A stretch of DNA of 64,000 nucleotides. It comes from Corynebacterium mastitidis DSM 44356. Its GTDB lineage: Bacteria > Actinomycetota > Actinomycetes > Mycobacteriales > Mycobacteriaceae. This document shows positions 44,358-53,197 of this stretch, one piece after another. The notes beneath the pieces are model-generated. The model was not told the origin of the DNA and searched no databases. It worked only from the letters and a program-made list of their open reading frames with translations. How positions within the stretch are numbered: position 1 is the stretch's first letter; every line of letters starts with the position of its first letter. The position numbers were made by a program, and so were the translations under genes. The stretch is from the NCBI RefSeq assembly GCF_000375365.1, contig NZ_AQXB01000004.1, forward strand, positions 62,001-126,000. The letters are read 5' to 3'.

Positions 44358-46343
44358 TTAGCGTGCGGGGGTGCGGGAGTAGATGCGGCCGAGGTGGGCG
44401 GACATGGCGAGGCAGGTAAGCGCCCAGATCGCGGATATGCCTATCGTGGCGGCGACGAGTTCCGGGGTGACGGCCATGGAACGCAGAACGTCGCGGGGCA
44501 TAGCCGTGAGCGCGGCCTCCTCGTAGGCGCGGTGGCGGTGTAGCAGCCACGCGGCGGGAACGAGGAGGAAGGCCGCCTCGATCGCCAGCAGGCCGAGCCG
44601 TGCCTTCCAGGGGGAGCCGCCCATGAGGTCCGTGACGGTGAGGCGCTGCCGGTGCCGGGTCTGGTACACGGCGGCGGAGCCCAGCACGTAGGCGGTGACC
44701 ACGAGGACGAGGATACCCAGGTTGATGGATTGGAAGCGGAATTGGCTCTGCGCCTTGGCGTGGGCCTCCTCCCAGTGCGATAGCGCGGTGAAATGCCCGG
44801 CGATGTAGGGGCCCGCCGAGGGGTCAGACATGATTTTTTGCATCGCCTCGCCGTTGGCGGCGAATAGCTGCAACTGCGTGGCGGGAGCCACGAGATTGCG
44901 GTCCGCCAGCGTCTCTAGTCCGCGAGGCAGTACCACGATGGGGACCCCGCTCACCGTGGCCTCGGGGAGGGTAAAACCGAAGGAGGACGCGTAGGTGAAC
45001 ACCTCGGTATCGCCGGGAATGGGCTTCTCCGTGACGTGTGGTGCCGGAATTCCGGCGTATTCCGCCTCGTAAAGCACCTTCTCACGAGCGCTAGCGACGT
45101 GCTCGGCGGGGGCGCCCTCGGGGACCAGGATGAGTGCCTCGCCCGGCTGCGGGGTTTCGCTGGCGGGCAAGGAGAGCTCCTGCTCGGCAAACAGAGAATT
45201 AACGACGAGAGTGTTGGGGCTGCGCGAAAGATCCTCCGAGACCAGGCAGAGCAGAAGCTCGCCTCTCTCGTCGGCGGCGCGCAGCGCGGGGGCGACGTCG
45301 CCATTAGTATCCCCCGTGCGGGTGGAAATCTGGAACGCCACCGCCTCACTGTGAGAGTTCCAAATATGTTGCTGCGATTTTTGGTGTTGTATTTCTAGGA
45401 TCATCGATACTGTTGCGCCTACTGTGATGAGGGCGGCTGTGAGGGCGCAGAAGCGGAGAACGTACGTTCCGAAAGAAACGGAATTTCCCGGAATCTTGCC
45501 ATTTAATGCGGGAATGAGGTCGGTTAGATGGAGTGTGGCTACGCCGATGATGAGGCTGAGGAGAAGTGTGGTACCACCGGCAATGAGGAGACCGCCAGTG
45601 CAGCGCGCGTAGAGTCCTGTGGCGTTGAAGCCGTTATAGAGGTAGAGTGCCAGGGCGCTGAGTGTTCCGCAGATAATAAAGGAAAGAAGTGTGGAGGGAA
45701 GGAGTGCGCGTATATCGCTGCCGATGATCTTCCAGAATCCGTGTCCATGGATACGCCGAATCGCGTAATCGCGTGCACGTAATAGAACTCCACCCAAGGT
45801 TATGGTGGTGATGAGAAGTAGCATAGCTGCGATAGTAATTGTGGTGGGGTTGCTGAGAATATAATCCCAATTAACGTCATAATTTTTTACGGTAAAACCT
45901 AGTGACGTGATATATTGCTGGAGATCGTTTTTTTCATCGGCTGTTCCAGCGACATGGTATACGCCTCCGGCGTCGGTCAGTTCCGCCTCAGATAGGAGGC
46001 TTACGGACACGTTTACTGAAGGGTCAAAACCCGAGTAGCCGGTACGGAGCCACGTGCTCATGGTGGAGGAGTCTTCCCCAGGGGAAACGTAGAGATGATG
46101 GGTGGTTCCTTCGTTTGTGGCTTCAAAATGCTCAAGGCCTACGGTGATGTGGTTTTCCTTGGTATAGCGTGTGATATTTTCTTGGAGTTGGGTGGGGGAG
46201 GTCTCTCCAGAAGATTCTGTGATGAGAAATGACTGTCTGCCAGCGGAGGCGAGGTCACTGTCTAAGAGGTGGGTGAGGGGAAACGCGACAAGGAAACTTA
46301 AAATCAGTAGTAAAGAGCTGGATATTCGTAATAGGTGGTGCAT
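44358..46343 (-). CDS. Bacteriocin-associated integral membrane protein (lactococcin 972 permease/immunity)
   Basis: 661 residues, DUF1430-type membrane protein with about seven or eight segments and a large external loop after the first (starts MHHLLRISSSLLLILSF; then LYVSPGEDSS). ATG 46343 is set by AGGAGA; the frame stays open to 46730 but that part is antisense to the bacteriocin gene. Base composition over the N-terminal half (about 45400-46340) is clearly lower in G/C than the neighbours, a sign of horizontal acquisition. Confidence 0.85.
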   Translation of the reverse strand: MHHLLRISSSLLLILSFLVAFPLTHLLDSDLASAGRQSFLITESSGETSPTQLQENITRYTKENHITVGLEHFEATNEGTTHHLYVSPGEDSSTMSTWLRTGYSGFDPSVNVSVSLLSEAELTDAGGVYHVAGTADEKNDLQQYITSLGFTVKNYDVNWDYILSNPTTITIAAMLLLITTITLGGVLLRARDYAIRRIHGHGFWKIIGSDIRALLPSTLLSFIICGTLSALALYLYNGFNATGLYARCTGGLLIAGGTTLLLSLIIGVATLHLTDLIPALNGKIPGNSVSFGTYVLRFCALTAALITVGATVSMILEIQHQKSQQHIWNSHSEAVAFQISTRTGDTNGDVAPALRAADERGELLLCLVSEDLSRSPNTLVVNSLFAEQELSLPASETPQPGEALILVPEGAPAEHVASAREKVLYEAEYAGIPAPHVTEKPIPGDTEVFTYASSFGFTLPEATVSGVPIVVLPRGLETLADRNLVAPATQLQLFAANGEAMQKIMSDPSAGPYIAGHFTALSHWEEAHAKAQSQFRFQSINLGILVLVVTAYVLGSAAVYQTRHRQRLTVTDLMGGSPWKARLGLLAIEAAFLLVPAAWLLHRHRAYEEAALTAMPRDVLRSMAVTPELVAATIGISAIWALTCLAMSAHLGRIYSRTPAR

Positions 46344-46361
46344 GGGATATTCTCCTAGTGG

Positions 46362-46394
46362 AAAATGCCTCACCCATGGGGAGTGGATGAGGCA
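46362..46394 (-). terminator. Attenuator-like hairpin between bacteriocin and permease genes
   Basis: On the minus strand TGCCTCATCC and GGTGAGGCA (one bulge) form a hairpin followed by TTTT, 14 nt after the bacteriocin stop. A partial terminator here would let the bacteriocin mRNA exceed that of the permease and ATPase. Confidence 0.5.
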
Positions 46395-46407
46395 AAGAAA
46401 GAAGGAA

Positions 46408-46710
46408 CTAGCAGAAGCGGTAGTAGGAGTGATCGGCCCTACCGAAGCGGTCGGGTGCCGATGCGTAAGACCACTGATCGGCTCCCACGCAGCCGCTATC
46501 GGCGTAGTGCTTTCCTTGTACGCTGGAGCCGTGACTGCGGGCTCCGTGGTAGTAATTGGACCAAACCTTGCCTCCTTCGACGCCGTAGTTCCAGGTGCCG
46601 CCATCAACGTTGACCTGGGTGGCCAGCGCGGCAGCCGCCCCGCCCGCGACCAGGGCGCCGGACAGCGCCGTGGCGGCCAGGCCGCGCGTGATCTTCTTGC
46701 GCAAGAACAT
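46408..46710 (-). CDS. Lactococcin 972 family bacteriocin precursor
   Basis: 100 residues. Sec signal (KKITRGLAATALSGALVAGGAAAALA) with likely cleavage after ALA at 30, leaving about 70 residues. Mature part VDGGTWNYGVEGGKVWSNYYHG resembles the lactococcin 972 start (EGTW..GYG..SNYHHG from memory) and ends SYYRFC. Lactococcin 972 blocks septum formation by binding lipid II. Cys74 and the C-terminal Cys100 could form a disulfide, a feature I do not recall in the founder protein. Followed by its membrane partner and ATPase. Confidence 0.88.
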   Translation of the reverse strand: MFLRKKITRGLAATALSGALVAGGAAAALATQVNVDGGTWNYGVEGGKVWSNYYHGARSHGSSVQGKHYADSGCVGADQWSYASAPDRFGRADHSYYRFC

Positions 46711-46883
46711 GAGATGCCTCCTCGAAGCACTAGGGAATAGGATGCGAGTCTGTAGTGGCGATCGACTCTGATTTACATATCACACCGTAAAATTAACCTG
46801 TGAGTTTCATGTGAGAGAACCTAGAATGAACAAACAGGAAATTCTCCTCTAACATCCAAGAAGGCCTGCCCAAACACACATAA

Positions 46884-46915
46884 GGCCCCGCCCCCTCACG
46901 GAAAGGGGCGGGGCC
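46884..46915 (-). terminator. Terminator of metQNI
   Basis: GGCCCCGCCCC and GGGGCGGGGCC form a perfect 11-bp stem; on the minus strand it is followed by TTATGTGTGTTT. It lies 22 nt after the metI stop. The rest of 46711-46937 carries an A/T-rich stretch that should include the bacteriocin promoter. Confidence 0.7.
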
Positions 46916-46937
46916 AGCGGCGGGCCGGTAGGAGGCC

Positions 46938-47615
46938 CTAGCGCCGCATGATCTTCTTGGAGAGCCAGTTGCCGAGGAACTGCGCGGCCTGAACCAGGAT
47001 CACGATGGCGATCACGGCCACGTACATGGCCTCCTTATCAAAGGCCCGGTAGCCGTACACGATGGCGAAGTCGCCCAGGCCGCCGCCGCCGATGTAGCCG
47101 ACCATGGCTGACATGTCCACGATGGCGATGAAGATGAAGGTGTAGCCCAGCACCAGCGGTCCGAGCGCCTCGGGGACGATCACCGAGGTGATGATCTTCC
47201 AGGGGCTGGCGCCCATGGCGCGGGCGGCCTCGATCATGCCGGGGTCGATGGCCACGAGGTTTTGCTCCACGATGCGCGCCACGGTGAAGGTGGCGGCGAT
47301 GATCATCACGAAGATGCCGGCGTCGCGGCCCACCGAGGTGCCCATGGCGGCCACCGTGACGGGCTGGAGCGCGGCGATGAGGATGATGAAGGGGATGGGG
47401 CGAACGAAGTTCACCAGCACGTTGAGCACCGTGTACACCACGGAGTTCTTGAGGATTCCGCCGGAGCGGGTGGTGTAGAGCAGGATGCCCACGAGGAGGC
47501 CGAGCAGCCCGGAGACGATCATGGTGATCGAGACCATGATGAGGGTGTCCGCGATGGCCTCGCGGAAGGTATCGCCGAGGCGATCCCAGTCTGCGGCAAG
47601 GACGGTAGTGGTCAT
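46938..47615 (-). CDS. metI: Methionine ABC transporter permease
   Basis: 225 residues, five or six membrane segments, EAA loop EAARAMGASPWKIITSVIVPEALG. With MetN and MetQ imports methionine. Its ATG overlaps the metN stop. Last gene of the operon. Confidence 0.95.
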   Translation of the reverse strand: MTTTVLAADWDRLGDTFREAIADTLIMVSITMIVSGLLGLLVGILLYTTRSGGILKNSVVYTVLNVLVNFVRPIPFIILIAALQPVTVAAMGTSVGRDAGIFVMIIAATFTVARIVEQNLVAIDPGMIEAARAMGASPWKIITSVIVPEALGPLVLGYTFIFIAIVDMSAMVGYIGGGGLGDFAIVYGYRAFDKEAMYVAVIAIVILVQAAQFLGNWLSKKIMRR

Positions 47616-48670
47616 CGGGTGATCTCCTGGATGGTGGTGGTCTGAGCCAAGGCGTCGCGGAAGGTGTTGATCGCGTCCTGGGGCCCGCTGAGTCGCACGG
47701 TCATCTTGCCAAAGCTGTGCTGTTGCAGGGTGGTCACGCCGCCGTGGACGATGGCGATGCGCACCCCGGCGCTGCGGGCGGCTGCCGCGGCGGCGAAGAA
47801 GCCGGACTCCTCGGTCAGCTCGATGGTGAACAGGCGGCCCTCGTGGGCGAGCAGGTCCTCCGTCTCCACGTTGTCCGGGGTGTTGCGCAGCGAGGTCGCC
47901 ACGAAGCGCGCGGACACGGCCGTGCGGGGCTGCGAGAACACCTCGTACACGCTGCCGTACTCCACCACGCGGCCGCCCTCCATCACGGCCACCTTGTCCG
48001 CGATGGAGCGCACCACCTCCATCTCGTGCGTGATCACCACGATGGTGATGCCCAGCTCCTTGTTCACCCGGCGCAGCAGCTCCAGCACGTCGTGGGTGGT
48101 CTCCGGGTCGAGGGCGGAGGTGGCTTCGTCGGCAAGCAGCAGGGAGGGGTTGGTGGCCAGCGCGCGGGCGATGCCCACCCGCTGCTTCTGCCCGCCGGAG
48201 AGCTGCTCGGGGTAGTTGCCGCCCTTATCTGCCAGGCCCACGAAGCTCAGCAGCTCCTCCACGCGGCGCTTGCGCTCCTCCTTGGGCACGCCGGCGAGCT
48301 TGAGCGGGTACTCGATGTTGCCGGCGGCGGTGCGGGAGCTAAACAGGTTGAACTGCTGGAAGATCATCCCGATCTTGCTGCGCACGCCGCGTAGCTGCCG
48401 CTCGGACATGCCCACGACGTCGGTGCCGTCGAGAAGCAACTGCCCGGAGGTGGCCTGATCGAGCCCGTTGATGAGGCGAACCAGGGTGGACTTTCCGGCG
48501 CCGGAGTACCCGATCACGCCGAGGATCTCGCCTGGTTCCACGGTGAGGGTGACGCCGTCCACGGCGGTGGTGTCGGCCGCCTGGTTGCGGGACTTGGCGG
48601 GGAATACCTTGGTGGTCTCGCGGAACTCGATGCGGGTTCCGGCGGTGGGGGACTGAGCCTTGGGGGCCAT
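47612..48670 (-). CDS. metN: Methionine ABC transporter ATP-binding protein
   Basis: 352 residues. Walker A GYSGAGKST, signature LSGGQKQR, Walker B LLLADEATSALD. The C-terminal NIL/ACT-like domain (about 270-350; FFAAAAAARSAGVRIAIVHG) senses methionine and shuts the transporter when the amino acid is abundant. Lies 30 bp after metQ. Confidence 0.95.
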   Translation of the reverse strand: MAPKAQSPTAGTRIEFRETTKVFPAKSRNQAADTTAVDGVTLTVEPGEILGVIGYSGAGKSTLVRLINGLDQATSGQLLLDGTDVVGMSERQLRGVRSKIGMIFQQFNLFSSRTAAGNIEYPLKLAGVPKEERKRRVEELLSFVGLADKGGNYPEQLSGGQKQRVGIARALATNPSLLLADEATSALDPETTHDVLELLRRVNKELGITIVVITHEMEVVRSIADKVAVMEGGRVVEYGSVYEVFSQPRTAVSARFVATSLRNTPDNVETEDLLAHEGRLFTIELTEESGFFAAAAAARSAGVRIAIVHGGVTTLQQHSFGKMTVRLSGPQDAINTFRDALAQTTTIQEITR

Positions 48671-48700
48671 GAGGGGAATACCTTTAATCCTGGGTCAGGG

Positions 48701-49561
48701 TTACTTCGCGTCGCGCTGGTTGGCCTCGATGTTCTCCAGGATGCCCTGGAGCTCCTCGGCGGGGCGGTTCACGGACACGGAGGTGCCCTTGGAATCCTCC
48801 GCCACGGCGGCCTGCACCTCGGGGGAGTGCCAGATCTCCACCAGCTTGGCGATGTCCTCGTTGTCCTTATCTTCTGCCTTGGTGACAAAGACGTTGATGT
48901 AGGGCTCCGCCAGCTTGTTATTGGGGTCGTCCTGGGTCACGGCGGTGTTGGGGTCGATGCCCGCGCGGTCCAGGAAGTTGTTGTTGATGATGGAGGGGCG
49001 GCCCTCGCCGTAGGTCACCGAGGTCTGGGCGGCGTCCACGGGGGTAACGGAGACCTTGGAGGCGGCCTCGTCGATGTCCGCCGGGGTGGGGTCGAGCAGG
49101 TCCTTGGACTTCAGGGTGAGCAGGTTGGCCTGCACCAGCACGTTGATGGCGCGGCCCTGGTTGACCACGTCGTTGGGAATGGCGATGGACTGGCCCTCGA
49201 TGCCGTCCAGGGAGGAGTGATCCTTCCAGAACAGCGCCAGCGGCACGATCTCCGTGGAGCCCACCGGGGTGAGGTCCTTGTCTGCGCCCACGTTGTAGTT
49301 GGCCAGGAACTTCAGGTGCTGGAAGAGGTTGACGTCCAGCTCGCCCTGGGCCAGGGCGTCGTTCGGCGTGCTGTAGTCGCCAAACTCGGTGGTCTTGAGC
49401 TTGATCCCGGCCTCGGCGGCCTTGTCCTCAAAGACCTGCCAGGCGCCCCGGGCGGAGTCGGTGGTGCCGATGCGGATGGCGTCGGAGTTCGAGCAGGCTG
49501 CCAGGCCCGTGGTGGCAAGAGCGGCAACAACTCCGGTGGCGATGATGCGGCGAAGCTTCAT
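48701..49561 (-). CDS. metQ: Methionine-binding lipoprotein
   Basis: 286 residues. Lipobox LAAC at about 20-23 (ALATTGLAACSNSD), then NlpA/MetQ fold with GVDVNLFQHLKFL-like segment (ELDVNLFQHLKFLANYN). Captures methionine outside the membrane for MetNI. First gene of the operon; GGAAAGGACC precedes the ATG. A McbR-like element lies about 58 bp upstream. Confidence 0.94.
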   Translation of the reverse strand: MKLRRIIATGVVAALATTGLAACSNSDAIRIGTTDSARGAWQVFEDKAAEAGIKLKTTEFGDYSTPNDALAQGELDVNLFQHLKFLANYNVGADKDLTPVGSTEIVPLALFWKDHSSLDGIEGQSIAIPNDVVNQGRAINVLVQANLLTLKSKDLLDPTPADIDEAASKVSVTPVDAAQTSVTYGEGRPSIINNNFLDRAGIDPNTAVTQDDPNNKLAEPYINVFVTKAEDKDNEDIAKLVEIWHSPEVQAAVAEDSKGTSVSVNRPAEELQGILENIEANQRDAK

Positions 49562-49618
49562 GAGGCGAGGTCCTTTCCCCGTGTTCCTACGAATGTCTCA
49601 CTGCACGATAGCAGCCAC

Positions 49619-49634
49619 CGAACCGCTTAGTCTA
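49619..49634 (-). promoter_or_regulatory. McbR-like operator upstream of metQNI
   Basis: On the minus strand TAGAC-TAAGCG-GTTCG. The left half is a perfect McbR half-site (consensus TAGAC-N6-GTCTA, from memory); the right half is GTTCG. The same asymmetric pair is found before metX and, as GTTCA, before metY. Confidence 0.5.
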
Positions 49635-49707
49635 TTAAGGGGGATTCGCACGGTCTGGGCGCGCGGGGTGGGGCCTTCTCAGCGGCGCTGCCCCGCGCCG
49701 CCGGGGC

Positions 49708-50181
49708 CTACGCGGCCCCGGGGAACCCGCCCTGCCGCCACGCCTCGAACACCGCCACGGCGGCGGAGTTGGAGAGGTTCATCGAGCGCCGCGCGGGCAG
49801 CATGGGAATGCGCACGCGCTGCGTGATCCGGGGGTGGCGGAGATGCTCCTCCGGCAGGCCGGTGGGCTCGGTGCCGAACAGCAGGGCGTCGCCCGGCCGG
49901 TACTCCACGGAGGTGTGCCAGGTGGGCGAGGCGGCGGTGAAGGCGAACACGCGGGCGCCCGGCAGCGTGGCGAGGCAGGCGTCCAGGTCGGGGTGGATGC
50001 TCACCTCCGCGAGGTCGTGGTAGTCCAGGCCCGCGCGCTTGAGGTGCTTGTCGTCGAAGTTGAAGCCCAGCGGCTCCACCAGGTGCAGGTGCGCCCCGGT
50101 GTTGGCGCACAGGCGGATGGCGTTGCCGGTGTTGCCGGGGATCACCGGGTTATCAAAGATCACGTGAAAGGGCGCGGACAT
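49708..50181 (-). CDS. trmL: tRNA (cytidine(34)-2'-O)-methyltransferase
   Basis: 157 residues, SPOUT fold. [25 protein letters not shown] and [37 protein letters not shown] are the three conserved SpoU motifs. Methylates the wobble position of certain leucine tRNAs. ATG 50181 is selected since TAGAAT (50189-50194) lies 7 nt upstream; a start at 50229 would overlap folD. Confidence 0.92.
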   Translation of the reverse strand: MSAPFHVIFDNPVIPGNTGNAIRLCANTGAHLHLVEPLGFNFDDKHLKRAGLDYHDLAEVSIHPDLDACLATLPGARVFAFTAASPTWHTSVEYRPGDALLFGTEPTGLPEEHLRHPRITQRVRIPMLPARRSMNLSNSAAVAVFEAWRQGGFPGAA

Positions 50182-50188
50182 GGCCCTC

Positions 50189-50194
50189 ATTCTA
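50189..50194 (-). promoter_or_regulatory. -10 box of trmL (leaderless, divergent)
   Basis: TAGAAT on the minus strand, 7 nt before ATG 50181. The folD -10 box is only 8 bp away on the other strand. Confidence 0.55.
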
Positions 50195-50202
50195 GGGGGA
50201 GG

Positions 50203-50208
50203 CATAAT
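50203..50208 (+). promoter_or_regulatory. -10 box of folD (leaderless, divergent)
   Basis: CATAAT ends 7 nt before GTG 50216. Its -35 region must lie inside the start of trmL. Confidence 0.55.
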
Positions 50209-50215
50209 GGGTGCC

Positions 50216-51073
50216 GTGACTGCGATCAAACTCGATGGAAAGCTCTACCGCTCCGAACTGGTGGAGGACCTGCGCCAGCGCGTGGCCGCCCTGCGCGCCA
50301 GGGGGATCACCCCCGGGCTGGCCACCGTGCTGGTGGGCGAGGACCCCGGAAGCCAGAACTACGTGCGCATGAAGCACAAGGACTGCGAGGAGGTGGGGAT
50401 CACCTCCATCCGCCGCGACCTGCCGGAGACCACCCCCCAGGAGGAGCTGGAGGCGGTGATCGACGAGCTGAATAACGATCCCGCCTGCACCGGCTACATT
50501 GTGCAGCTCCCCCTGCCCCGGCACCTGGACGAGAACGCCATCCTGGGGCGCATCGACCCGGACAAGGACGCCGACGGCCTCCACCCCGTGAACCTGGGCA
50601 AGCTCGTGCTCAATGAGCCCGCGCCCCTGCCCTGCACCCCCCACGGCTCCATTCAGTTGCTGCGCCGCTTTGGCGTGGAGCTTGACGGCGCCAAGGTGGT
50701 GGTGATCGGGCGCGGCGTGACCGTGGGCCGCCCCATCGGGCTCATGCTCACCCGCCGCTCCGAGAACGCCACCGTGACCCTCTGCCACACCGGAACCAAG
50801 GACCTGGCGGCGGAGACCCGCGAGGCGGACGTGATCATCGCCGCCGCCGGGCAGCCCCACATGCTCACCGCGGACATGATTAAGCCGGGCGCGGCGCTGC
50901 TGGACGTGGGCGTGTCCCGCGTGGACGGCAAGACCACCGGCGACGTCCACCCGGACTGCTGGGAGGTCGCCGGGGCGATCTCCCCCAACCCCGGCGGCGT
51001 GGGGCCGATGACCCGCACCTTCCTCATGGCCAACATCGTGGAGCGGGCAGAGCGCCTGGCCGATGGCTCCTAA
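50216..51073 (+). CDS. folD: Methylenetetrahydrofolate dehydrogenase/cyclohydrolase
   Basis: 285 residues. Interconverts 5,10-methylene-THF and 10-formyl-THF for purine and methionine supply. Motifs [14 protein letters not shown] with the catalytic Lys, [11 protein letters not shown], and the dinucleotide-binding [15 protein letters not shown] and [13 protein letters not shown] 50216 is chosen from the -10 spacing. The 3' end overlaps the DUF3017 gene by 11 bp. Confidence 0.96.
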   Translation: MTAIKLDGKLYRSELVEDLRQRVAALRARGITPGLATVLVGEDPGSQNYVRMKHKDCEEVGITSIRRDLPETTPQEELEAVIDELNNDPACTGYIVQLPLPRHLDENAILGRIDPDKDADGLHPVNLGKLVLNEPAPLPCTPHGSIQLLRRFGVELDGAKVVVIGRGVTVGRPIGLMLTRRSENATVTLCHTGTKDLAAETREADVIIAAAGQPHMLTADMIKPGAALLDVGVSRVDGKTTGDVHPDCWEVAGAISPNPGGVGPMTRTFLMANIVERAERLADGS

Positions 51074-51389
51074 CTCCTACCTGGACAACCCCCACGACGT
51101 GGCCCTGCCGCCCTCCCGGTTGCCGGTCTGGGCGCAGCGGGCCATGATGGGGGCGTTCCTCCTGGTGCTCGCCGTCAGCGCCCTGTGCGCCTTCACGGAG
51201 CACTGGCGGCGCGCCACCTTCGGTCTGGGCGCGGCGATGATCTGGCTGGGGGTGGTGCGCCTGCTGTGCGACTCCCGCGTGGTGGGCATCTTCGCCGTGC
51301 GTTCCCGGCGCTTCGACGTCTTCTTTAGCGCCCTGCTCGGCGGCGTGATGAGCTTTCTGGCGGCCTCCGTGGACGCGCTGGGGAGCTAA
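51063..51389 (+). CDS. DUF3017 membrane protein
   Basis: 108 residues, three membrane segments ([53 protein letters not shown]). DUF3017 proteins regularly follow folD in actinobacteria. Function unknown. It overlaps folD, so is co-translated. Confidence 0.83.
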   Translation: MAPNSYLDNPHDVALPPSRLPVWAQRAMMGAFLLVLAVSALCAFTEHWRRATFGLGAAMIWLGVVRLLCDSRVVGIFAVRSRRFDVFFSALLGGVMSFLAASVDALGS

Positions 51390-51436
51390 GCGCGGGAGCT
51401 AGACAGGGGAGCTAAGCGGGGGGCTAGACGGGGAGC
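51380..51436. repeat. 26-bp tandem duplication across two convergent stop codons
   Basis: GGGGAGCTAAGCG units at 51380-51405 and 51406-51430, followed by a partial third copy (GGGAGC, to 51436). Each copy contains a plus-strand TAA and a minus-strand TAG, and the copies supply the stop of the DUF3017 gene (51387-51389) and of metX (51424-51426). Confidence 0.75.
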
Positions 51437-52563
51437 GATGCCGCGCTGCCGGGCTCCCCGGCTCGCGGCGCATCGCCCGGGACGCGCCCCAGGAAGTCCC
51501 GGATGATCCGGTCCATCTGCCGCGTCTCCGCCAGGAAGGCGTCGTGCCCCACCGGGGAGACGATCTTGGCCATGCCCAGCAGGTTGCCCAGGTTGCGCGA
51601 GAGGTGTTCCTGCTGGTGGTAGGGGTAGAGGATGTCCGTGTCCACCCCGGCCACGAAGGTCGGGGTGGTAATGGCCGCCAGCGCCTTGTTCAGCCCGCCG
51701 CGCCCCCGGCCGATGTCGTGCCGGTTGAGGGAGTCCGTCAGCGTCACGTACGAGCCGGCGTCGAAGCGGCGGGCCAGCTTGGCGGCCTGGTGATCCAGGT
51801 ACCCCTCCACCGCGAAGCGCTGCCGCGCGCTGCGGTACGCCCCGCAGGGGTTCTCCCCGCGCTGGGCCGAGGTGCCAAAGCGCTCGTCCAGCTCCAGCTC
51901 GCCTCGGTAGGTCAGGTGCGCGATGCGGCGCGCGGTGGCCAGCCCGCCCAGGGGGGCCTCGCCGGTGGAGTAGTAGTCCCCGCCGTGCCAGTGGGGATCG
52001 TTTTCCACCGCCGCGATCTGCGCGGACTGGATGCCGATCTGCCAGGCGCTCGCGCGCGCGGAGACGGCAAAGACCCCCGCCGCGCGCAGGAAATCCGGGT
52101 AGAGGGCGGCCCACTCCAGGGTGCGAGCCCCGCCCATCGAGCCGCCGAGGATCGCGCGCACCCGAGGTATCCCGAGCGCGCTCAGCAGGGCGCGCTCGGC
52201 GTGGACCTGATCGCGGATGGACAGGGCGGGAAACCGCGAGCCCCAGGCGCGGCCGGGGTCGTCGGGGTGTGGGGAGGCGGGGCCGGTGGAGCCCTGGCAG
52301 CCGCCCAGGACGTTGGTGCTGAGCACGCAGTAGCGGCGGGTGTCCAGGGCTCGGCCGGGGCCGAGGAGGTCGCCCCACCACTGGTCCACCCGGGAATCCC
52401 CGGTCAGGGCGTGCTCCACGAGCAGGATGTTGGAGCAGTCCGGGAGGGGGGAGCCCCAGCGCTGGTAGGCGATCCGCGCGCCGGGAATGGCGGCCCCGGC
52501 CTCGGTGGTGAAGGTGCCGATGGGCACCTCGGTCAGGGTGCCCTCGGGGGCGAGCTGGCTCAT
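51424..52563 (-). CDS. metX: Homoserine O-acetyltransferase
   Basis: 379 residues, alpha/beta hydrolase fold. Activates homoserine with acetyl-CoA for methionine synthesis. VEHALTGDSRVDQWW, nucleophile Ser in GGSMGGARTLEW, Asp in GVDTDILYPYHQQ and His in VGHDAFL form the triad. ATG 52563 follows GGAAGG at six bases; an in-frame TTG seven codons earlier is less likely. The acetyl-homoserine it makes is used by metY in the same region. Confidence 0.95.
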   Translation of the reverse strand: MSQLAPEGTLTEVPIGTFTTEAGAAIPGARIAYQRWGSPLPDCSNILLVEHALTGDSRVDQWWGDLLGPGRALDTRRYCVLSTNVLGGCQGSTGPASPHPDDPGRAWGSRFPALSIRDQVHAERALLSALGIPRVRAILGGSMGGARTLEWAALYPDFLRAAGVFAVSARASAWQIGIQSAQIAAVENDPHWHGGDYYSTGEAPLGGLATARRIAHLTYRGELELDERFGTSAQRGENPCGAYRSARQRFAVEGYLDHQAAKLARRFDAGSYVTLTDSLNRHDIGRGRGGLNKALAAITTPTFVAGVDTDILYPYHQQEHLSRNLGNLLGMAKIVSPVGHDAFLAETRQMDRIIRDFLGRVPGDAPRAGEPGSAASLPV

Positions 52564-52591
52564 GATCGGCCTTCCACTAGACAACTCGGTA

Positions 52592-52607
52592 TAGACAGCT
52601 TGGTTCG
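52592..52607 (+). promoter_or_regulatory. McbR-like operator upstream of metX
   Basis: TAGAC-AGCTTG-GTTCG, identical in both halves to the metQ site. An overlapping second match, TAGAC-AACTCG-GTATA at 52578-52593, agrees with the McbR consensus at 9 of 10 positions. Both lie within 45 bp of the metX start. Confidence 0.55.
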
Positions 52608-52632
52608 CTATCGTAGCGGAAGGGGCGCGGGG

Positions 52633-53085
52633 CTAGTGCCTTTTCTTTCGGTAGTACACCTGGCGCCGCATGTGGGCCACCACGTCGCCCTCCTCGTCGA
52701 TGAGGTCCACCTCGAACCAGTGCAGGTACTTGGAGCCGTCGGCGGTTTTTTCTTTAATCAGCTCCACGGTGGCGGGGTCGATGGCGATCTCCGCGCTCAC
52801 GCGGCTGCGCCCCGGCTTGACAAAGGTTGCCTCCACGCCGACGTCCCAGATGTAATAGCCCTCCCCGAGCTGGTACAGGGACACCAGCATGTAGAAGGGG
52901 TCGATCATGGAGAGCATGGTGCCGCCGAAGGCCGTGCCCACCGCGTTGCAGGTGATCCGGGTGGGCTTGTAGGTGACCACCACGCGGGAGCCGTCCTCCG
53001 CCATCTCCTTGATCCGTACCCCGGCGCCGAGGAAGGGCGGCCACAGCGGCATGAGGCGGGCGAGGGTGCGAGGTTTGAGCTTCAT
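52633..53085 (-). CDS. DUF4442 hotdog-fold thioesterase-like protein
   Basis: 150 residues. PaaI-like hotdog pattern (FLGAGVRIKEMAEDGSRVVVTYKP; NAVGTAFGGTMLSMIDPFYML). It could hydrolyse acyl-CoA. It lies between metX and metY on the same strand, 49 bp upstream of the putative metX operator region and 112 bp after metY, but no methionine-specific role is known. ATG 53085 has AAGAACC upstream. Confidence 0.8.
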   Translation of the reverse strand: MKLKPRTLARLMPLWPPFLGAGVRIKEMAEDGSRVVVTYKPTRITCNAVGTAFGGTMLSMIDPFYMLVSLYQLGEGYYIWDVGVEATFVKPGRSRVSAEIAIDPATVELIKEKTADGSKYLHWFEVDLIDEEGDVVAHMRRQVYYRKKRH

Positions 53086-53197
53086 GAGGTTCTTTCGTCG
53101 GCGATGTGATGTGCGTCAAATGGTAGCAGCCCGCCGCGCGGGGCGGCGGGCTGTGCGGGATATCGACGATCCCCGGGGTGAGGCGCGGCGGGCGGGC

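Noticed and set aside
46344..46730. N-terminal extension of the bacteriocin-cluster membrane protein
   Set aside because: The frame is open but antisense-like through the bacteriocin gene; ATG 46343 has a good ribosome site and starts a normal membrane segment.
49562..49707. SAM riboswitch upstream of metQ
   Set aside because: The leader is too short and lacks the conserved SAM-box cores; a McbR-like operator explains regulation better.
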